The notes beneath the pieces were generated by a model. It was given only the letters and a program-made list of their open reading frames with translations. It did no database searches and was not told where the DNA came from. Made by a program: the position numbers and the translations under genes. Shown here piece after piece: positions 7,941-11,702 of a stretch of 11,702 nt of DNA (the first letter of the stretch is position 1; every line of letters begins with the position of its first letter). The DNA is from an uncultured Holophagaceae bacterium (GTDB lineage Bacteria; Acidobacteriota; Holophagae; Holophagales; Holophagaceae), in NCBI GenBank assembly GCA_903876615.1, contig CAIRAS010000066.1, positions 1-11,702 of the forward strand, read 5' to 3'.

Positions 7941-7961
7941 GCCCCCCCGGCACCGGTGGGC
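7941..7961. terminator. GC-rich hairpin between convergent trxA and kinase genes
   Basis: The sequence G-CCCCCCC-GG-CA-CCGG-T-GGG-C folds into an imperfect stem: CCG pairs with CGG around a GCAC loop, extended by CCC/GGG past one C-T mismatch. It is followed by TTGCTT on the plus strand. The position between converging genes suits a bidirectional terminator, but the T tract is weak. Confidence 0.35.
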
Positions 7962-7966
7962 TTGCT

Positions 7967-10900
7967 TCAGCCCAGCCCGATGCTTTCGAGGTGGGACTGA
8001 AGCTCCCTGAGCCCGAAGGGTTTGGAGAGCAGGGTGACACCCGGGTGTGCCGAGGCGAGGGTCAGCGCTGTCTGGTCGGTTCGGCCTGTGGACAGCAGCA
8101 CGGGCACCGCGGGGCGCAGCGCGCGCAGGCGAGGCAGGGTTCCGGTCCCGCCAAGCCCGGGCATGTTCATGTCCAGGATGACGAGGTCGGGCTCCAACCC
8201 GGCTTCCAGCACCGCCAGGGCATCCTCGCCACTGAGGACGGCGGTCACCGCCGTGTGGCCCATGACCTCCAGGAGCGCCTGGACAGACCGCTGGACCAGG
8301 TCATCGTCATCCACCAGCAGCACCTTCAGGGATCTGCGGAGGGTCGCGGTGGCGGCAGCAGCACCCGATTCTGCGACATGGCTGTCCTGCTCGCAGGCGG
8401 GGAAGCGCAGCTTCACGCGGGTGCCCTTGCCGGGCTCGCTCTCGATCTCCATCTGCCCCCGGTGCGCCATCACAGTGCTGTAGACCATGGACAGGCCCAG
8501 CCCGGTGCCTTTGCCTACTCCCTTGGTGGTGAAGAAAGGATCCAAGGCCTTCTCCAGCACCTCCCTGGGCATGCCCGTCCCGTTGTCTTCGACCACCACC
8601 TCGATCCACTCGGGGTCGATGTTGCGGGTGTGCAGGGTGAGGGTGCCATTCTCGGGCAGAGCGTCCACGGCATTGACGCAGAGGTTCATGAAGGCGTGGG
8701 TCAGGGCGCTCGCATCACCGAGGGTGGGGTGCAGCCCCGCTTCCAGGTCCATCTGCAGGTTGACCTTCGACAGGGTGGTTCGTTCAAGCAGGCTGATCTG
8801 CTCCCTGAGGAGGGCGTTCAGATCGAGCTTGTTTTCCTCCGCCGGGCTCTGACGGGCAATGTTCAGCAGGCTCTTGACCATCTTGCCGCCGCGTTCGGTG
8901 GCCTTGACGATGGTGTCGAGGGCCTGATGGAGGGGACTGCCGTAGGGCTGGGCGCCGATATGGGCCGTAGCCAGGCCGAGGATGGCTCCCAGCACGTTGT
9001 TCATGTCGTGGGCGACCCCGCCGGCCAGGGTTCCCAGGCTTTCCATTTTCTGGGATTGCTGCAGCTGGGTCTGGAGTCTGAGGTGGTCCTCCTCGGCTTG
9101 TCGGCGCTCCGTGATGTCCTGGTGGAAGGCCAGGTAGTAGGACTGATCCCCGAGCTCGATCAGGCTTGTGGTGACACTGAGCGGGAAGACATGCCCATCC
9201 TTGTGGTAGTGGGCGACCTCAAAGCGGACGACTTCGCCCGCCACCATGCGGCGAATGAGGTCATCGCGGTCCTCCATGGCGCGCTGGTTGCGGACATCGA
9301 GCGCCTGGATGTCGAAACCGTTCATCTCTTCCACGCTGTAGCCGTGCATCTCCGCGAAGGCCCGATTGACCTCGGAGAGATGCCCCTCTCTCGTCATGAT
9401 CAAGAGGCCTTCGTTTGCCTGGTCAAAGAGGTCCCGGTAGTGCCGGACGCTGTCACTGAGCGCAGCTTCGGCCCGCTTTCGCTCGATGATCTCCTTTTCG
9501 AGCTCAGCGCCGTGGGCCTGACTGGCCTCATACAGCTGACCGTTCGCGATGGCTATGGCAGCCACGTTGGCCAGCGTCTGGCAGAAGACCTGGTCCGCTT
9601 CAGAGACCGCCCGTGACTCTCCGACCGAACTGGCGATGAGCACCCCCAGGGGAGTCGCCCCCGCGATGAGCGGCAGGTACAGGATCGAGCGGAGCCCCCG
9701 CGCCTCGGAGACCGCGCGTTCCGCCGGCGTCAGGTCGGCGCAACGGGTGTCCAGCAGAAAGACCTGCTTGCGGGTCGTCAGTGCTTCGAGGATGTGCGGA
9801 TGTTCCGCAAGCGGCGCCAGGCGCAGCTCCTCCGGGAACTGCGGAGGCAGGGGAGGCGTGCCGGCCCCCAGGCGCAGCATCTCACCGGATAGCAGATAGA
9901 CAGCAGCGGTCTTCAGGTCCGTGAGCTCTGCGATCCGGTTGGTCGCGGTCTGCAGGATGGCATTGAGGTCGAGGGTCGCGGAGAGGCTCCTGCTCACCTC
10001 AAGCAAGGTGGCAAGTTCCCCGGTGCGTTGACCGAGGGCCTCTTCCATCCGCCGACGCTCGGTGACGTCACGCCAGACGCAGTGGTAGGTGCTCCCACCC
10101 TTGGTGCGGATGTACTGGGCCGTGACATGGATATTCCGGAGCTCTCCTTGCTTGGTCCGCTGAAGGGTTTCGAAGTCGTCGTGACCTTTGGTCATCACGC
10201 CTTTGATCCGCTCAGCCGTATCCTGGGCCGTTTCCATGGCCTCGATGTCCGCCATCGTCAGGTTGGCGAATTCCTCCCGGGTGTAGCCCAGCTGCCGGCA
10301 TACCTGGTCGTTGAATGCCAGGGGGCGTCGGGTGGCTGGGTCCAGCACCACGATGCCGTCGGGGCCATGCATGAAGAAGGCCCGGTAGCGCGCTTCACTT
10401 TCCTCCACGGCTTCCATCCCCCGGGAAAGCTCCTGGGTGCGCAGCCTGACCTGTCGCCGGAGGGTCCTGTTCCAGATCAGGACCGTGCCGATCAGGATCA
10501 GAAGGGCCAGGAGGACGATCCCTGCAAGCACCCAGAACCGCCCATCGCTGAAGAGGCTCGTCGCCGTGGTGTTGATCCAGCGCTTTCGGACCTCCTCGCG
10601 CTCAGCCGGCGTGATCGCCCCAAGGCCCTTCTCCAGGACCTGCAGCAGCTGGGGCTGGTTCTTGGGAGTACCCATGGCTAGCTGCATCCCCTGGCCCGCT
10701 TCACCCGCCATGCGGAGGTTGGTGATGCCATTCCGTTGAATCAGGTAGGAGGCCGTGGCGAGGTCGAACACGCCCGCATCCGAATGCCCGAACGAGACGT
10801 TGAGAAGCCCCGTGAGGTCATCGGGGACCAGATCGGGCACCAGGCCCATGGGCTTGTCCGTGAGGCGCTCCGTCGAGGCAAAGCCTCGAACCAGCGATAC

Positions 10901-11371
10901 TCTCAGGCCCCTGAGGTCCGCCTCATGCAAGGTCCCCGTCCGGTCCTTGCGGACGATGATGGCGTTGGGCAGCGAGAGAAAGGGCTTGGTGAAGGAGATG
11001 AAGTTCCTTCTCCCGGGGGTCTCCATGACGGCATTGACGACCTGGATTTCACCGCTTCGCGTCTTCTCGAGGAGCTCGTCCAGAGTCAAGAAGGGTCTTC
11101 GTTGAAAGCGGACTCCGAGTTTCGCTTCGAGCAGGACCAGATGGTCGTGGGCGAGGCCCGTCGGTTGGCCTTGGGGATCTAGGAAGACCAGAGGGGCCGA
11201 GTTCGTCTCAACGCCGAGCACGATCCGCCCCTGGTTTTCCGTGAGCCAGCGGCGTTCTTCGGGATTCAGGATGTCCCTGGTTACACCCTTCCCACAGCCG
11301 GTCAGGGCGATCACCAGAAGCAGGACCCCGGCCAGGGTCGCCAAGCCGACCGATCTGAACCTGCCTGCCAT
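7967..11371 (-). CDS. Hybrid sensor histidine kinase: lipobox, SBP_bac_3, TM, PAS-GAF-PAS, HisKA-HATPase, REC
   Basis: The product has about 1,134 residues (numbered from ATG 11371). Residues 1-26 form a signal sequence ending in lipobox LTGC (Cys26). Residues about 50-267 are a periplasmic solute-binding type 3 domain ([27 protein letters not shown]), as in BvgS/EvgS-type sensors. One TM segment (280-300) leads to PAS (about 323-441), GAF (about 448-615) and a second PAS (about 637-759). The HisKA box [14 protein letters not shown] has phospho-acceptor His788. The HATPase shows an N box (894-903), DNGTG (929-933), DPFFTTK (944-950) and [10 protein letters not shown] (953-962). The C-terminal receiver (about 1015-1131) keeps the acid cluster VDDDD, phospho-Asp1067 in VILDMNMPG, Ser1094 and Lys1117. 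The start may instead be TTG 11392, adding seven residues; neither start has a strong ribosome site. The ligand is unknown. There is no Hpt or output domain, so a phosphorelay partner is expected elsewhere; the adjacent thioredoxin is convergent. Confidence 0.93.
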   Translation of the reverse strand: MAGRFRSVGLATLAGVLLLVIALTGCGKGVTRDILNPEERRWLTENQGRIVLGVETNSAPLVFLDPQGQPTGLAHDHLVLLEAKLGVRFQRRPFLTLDELLEKTRSGEIQVVNAVMETPGRRNFISFTKPFLSLPNAIIVRKDRTGTLHEADLRGLRVSLVRGFASTERLTDKPMGLVPDLVPDDLTGLLNVSFGHSDAGVFDLATASYLIQRNGITNLRMAGEAGQGMQLAMGTPKNQPQLLQVLEKGLGAITPAEREEVRKRWINTTATSLFSDGRFWVLAGIVLLALLILIGTVLIWNRTLRRQVRLRTQELSRGMEAVEESEARYRAFFMHGPDGIVVLDPATRRPLAFNDQVCRQLGYTREEFANLTMADIEAMETAQDTAERIKGVMTKGHDDFETLQRTKQGELRNIHVTAQYIRTKGGSTYHCVWRDVTERRRMEEALGQRTGELATLLEVSRSLSATLDLNAILQTATNRIAELTDLKTAAVYLLSGEMLRLGAGTPPLPPQFPEELRLAPLAEHPHILEALTTRKQVFLLDTRCADLTPAERAVSEARGLRSILYLPLIAGATPLGVLIASSVGESRAVSEADQVFCQTLANVAAIAIANGQLYEASQAHGAELEKEIIERKRAEAALSDSVRHYRDLFDQANEGLLIMTREGHLSEVNRAFAEMHGYSVEEMNGFDIQALDVRNQRAMEDRDDLIRRMVAGEVVRFEVAHYHKDGHVFPLSVTTSLIELGDQSYYLAFHQDITERRQAEEDHLRLQTQLQQSQKMESLGTLAGGVAHDMNNVLGAILGLATAHIGAQPYGSPLHQALDTIVKATERGGKMVKSLLNIARQSPAEENKLDLNALLREQISLLERTTLSKVNLQMDLEAGLHPTLGDASALTHAFMNLCVNAVDALPENGTLTLHTRNIDPEWIEVVVEDNGTGMPREVLEKALDPFFTTKGVGKGTGLGLSMVYSTVMAHRGQMEIESEPGKGTRVKLRFPACEQDSHVAESGAAAATATLRRSLKVLLVDDDDLVQRSVQALLEVMGHTAVTAVLSGEDALAVLEAGLEPDLVILDMNMPGLGGTGTLPRLRALRPAVPVLLSTGRTDQTALTLASAHPGVTLLSKPFGLRELQSHLESIGLG

Positions 11372-11506
11372 GGCCCGTAGCTTGGTCCTCAATGAATCCC
11401 CATCCCTTCATCACCATCGTCGAGGAGGAGCTCTTGCTTGATTCTCGCCTGTGCGGTCCGTCGAGCAACGAGCTTCGGGGCCATGCCGACAGCTGCCAGC
11501 CAAAAC
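11372..11506. promoter_or_regulatory. Upstream region of the sensor kinase gene
   Basis: About 135 bp separate the kinase gene from the stop of the RsbW-like gene on the same strand. It contains a purine-rich run (GAGGAGGAGCTC on the plus strand at 11422-11433) and one weak sigma70-like promoter described separately. No terminator hairpin with a T tract is evident after the RsbW-like gene, so read-through into the kinase gene is possible. Confidence 0.35.
11441..11468 (-). promoter_or_regulatory. Possible sigma70-type promoter of the sensor kinase gene
   Basis: Read on the minus strand, TTGCTC (11468-11463) and GAGAAT (11446-11441) are spaced by 16 nt. They match 3-4 of 6 positions of each consensus hexamer, about 70 nt ahead of the coding start. 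The match is weak in a GC-rich genome, so this is a suggestion only. Confidence 0.25.
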
Positions 11507-11702
11507 CTACTTCTTCCGCAGCACCATCCGGATCTGGTTGCCCTTCTCGTTGAAGTGGACCTCGTCCATGACCAGGAGGATGAGGGGCAGGCCGCGGCCG
11601 AAGTGCGGGGCCATGTCCGAGTCGCCGGGCAGGGGCGAGAGGTGGCTGGCGTCGAAGCCCTTGCCCTCGTCGCTGATCTCCAGCTCGAAGCGCTCGGTAT
11701 CC
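11507..11702 (-). CDS. RsbW/SpoIIAB-like anti-sigma factor / serine kinase, C-terminal end (cut by window)
   Basis: Reading the minus strand from the window edge gives 64 residues and a TAG stop at 11507-11509; the start lies beyond 11702. The fragment contains FELEISDEGKGFD (GHKL-ATPase G1-type box, 'DeGkGF'), then APHFGRGLPLILLVMDEV (G2-like 'GrGLpLI..lMDEV') and the terminal strand GNQIRMVLRKK. This order and the 'lMDEV.f...Gn.irm' ending are typical of the HATPase_c_2 family of RsbW/SpoIIAB-type anti-sigma factors and serine kinases. The family phosphorylates an anti-anti-sigma STAS protein and releases or binds a sigma factor. No STAS or sigma gene is visible. It runs in the same direction as the sensor kinase gene, about 135 nt away, so a common theme of signalling is possible but co-transcription is unproven. 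Confidence 0.85.
   Translation of the reverse strand, partial: DTERFELEISDEGKGFDASHLSPLPGDSDMAPHFGRGLPLILLVMDEVHFNEKGNQIRMVLRKK

Noticed and set aside
7991..9616. 541-codon open frame on the plus strand opposite the sensor kinase
   Set aside because: It lies wholly antisense to well-recognised kinase and receiver domains, its translation resembles no family, and long antisense frames are expected in such GC-rich genes.

Overview
The window is uniformly GC-rich and gene-dense and comes from a Gram-negative-type bacterium: two lipobox signal peptides, a periplasmic solute-binding sensor domain and Shine-Dalgarno starts are visible. The gene mix (M14 peptidase with a C-terminal extension, DUF4388/PATAN protein, RibB with a decayed RibA half, large hybrid histidine kinase, RsbW-like kinase) and an intergenic 'CGCAGAGGA'-type dispersed repeat would suit an Acidobacteriota member such as Holophaga/Geothrix. 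That placement is an inference from gene style and no marker gene here settles it.

Layout. (1) 1-2470, plus strand: the C-terminal part of an M14 zinc carboxypeptidase, followed 8 nt later by ubiX (flavin prenyltransferase). (2) 2471-2805: a 335-bp convergent intergenic region without a gene, filled by a composite repeat: degenerate 9-mers, a 17-bp inverted repeat and a 12-bp direct repeat. (3) 2806-5871, minus strand: a tight three-gene operon, in transcription order a DUF4388/PATAN protein, a lipoprotein with propeller-like repeats, and an FtsX-type permease without an adjacent FtsE. (4) 5965-7912, plus strand, divergent from (3): a RibB protein fused to a degenerate GTP cyclohydrolase II domain (RibBX type), a single-domain cyclic-nucleotide-binding protein coupled by a TTGA overlap, and thioredoxin. 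(5) 7967-11371, minus strand, convergent with thioredoxin: a hybrid sensor kinase of about 1,134 residues (lipobox, SBP_bac_3, TM, PAS, GAF, PAS, HisKA, HATPase, REC). (6) 11507-11702, minus strand: the C-terminal end of an RsbW/SpoIIAB-like anti-sigma/serine kinase, cut by the window edge.

How the genes relate. Flavin chemistry appears twice: UbiX makes prenyl-FMN and RibB supplies the four-carbon unit of riboflavin. They lie in different transcription units. The RibB/cNMP-binding/thioredoxin unit and the sensor kinase suggest redox and signalling housekeeping. The DUF4388/lipoprotein/FtsX operon is the least explained gene set here and the best candidate for an undescribed envelope function. 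I found no mobile-element gene, CRISPR array, tRNA, rRNA or defence island. Most long open frames opposite the real genes are GC-driven shadows.
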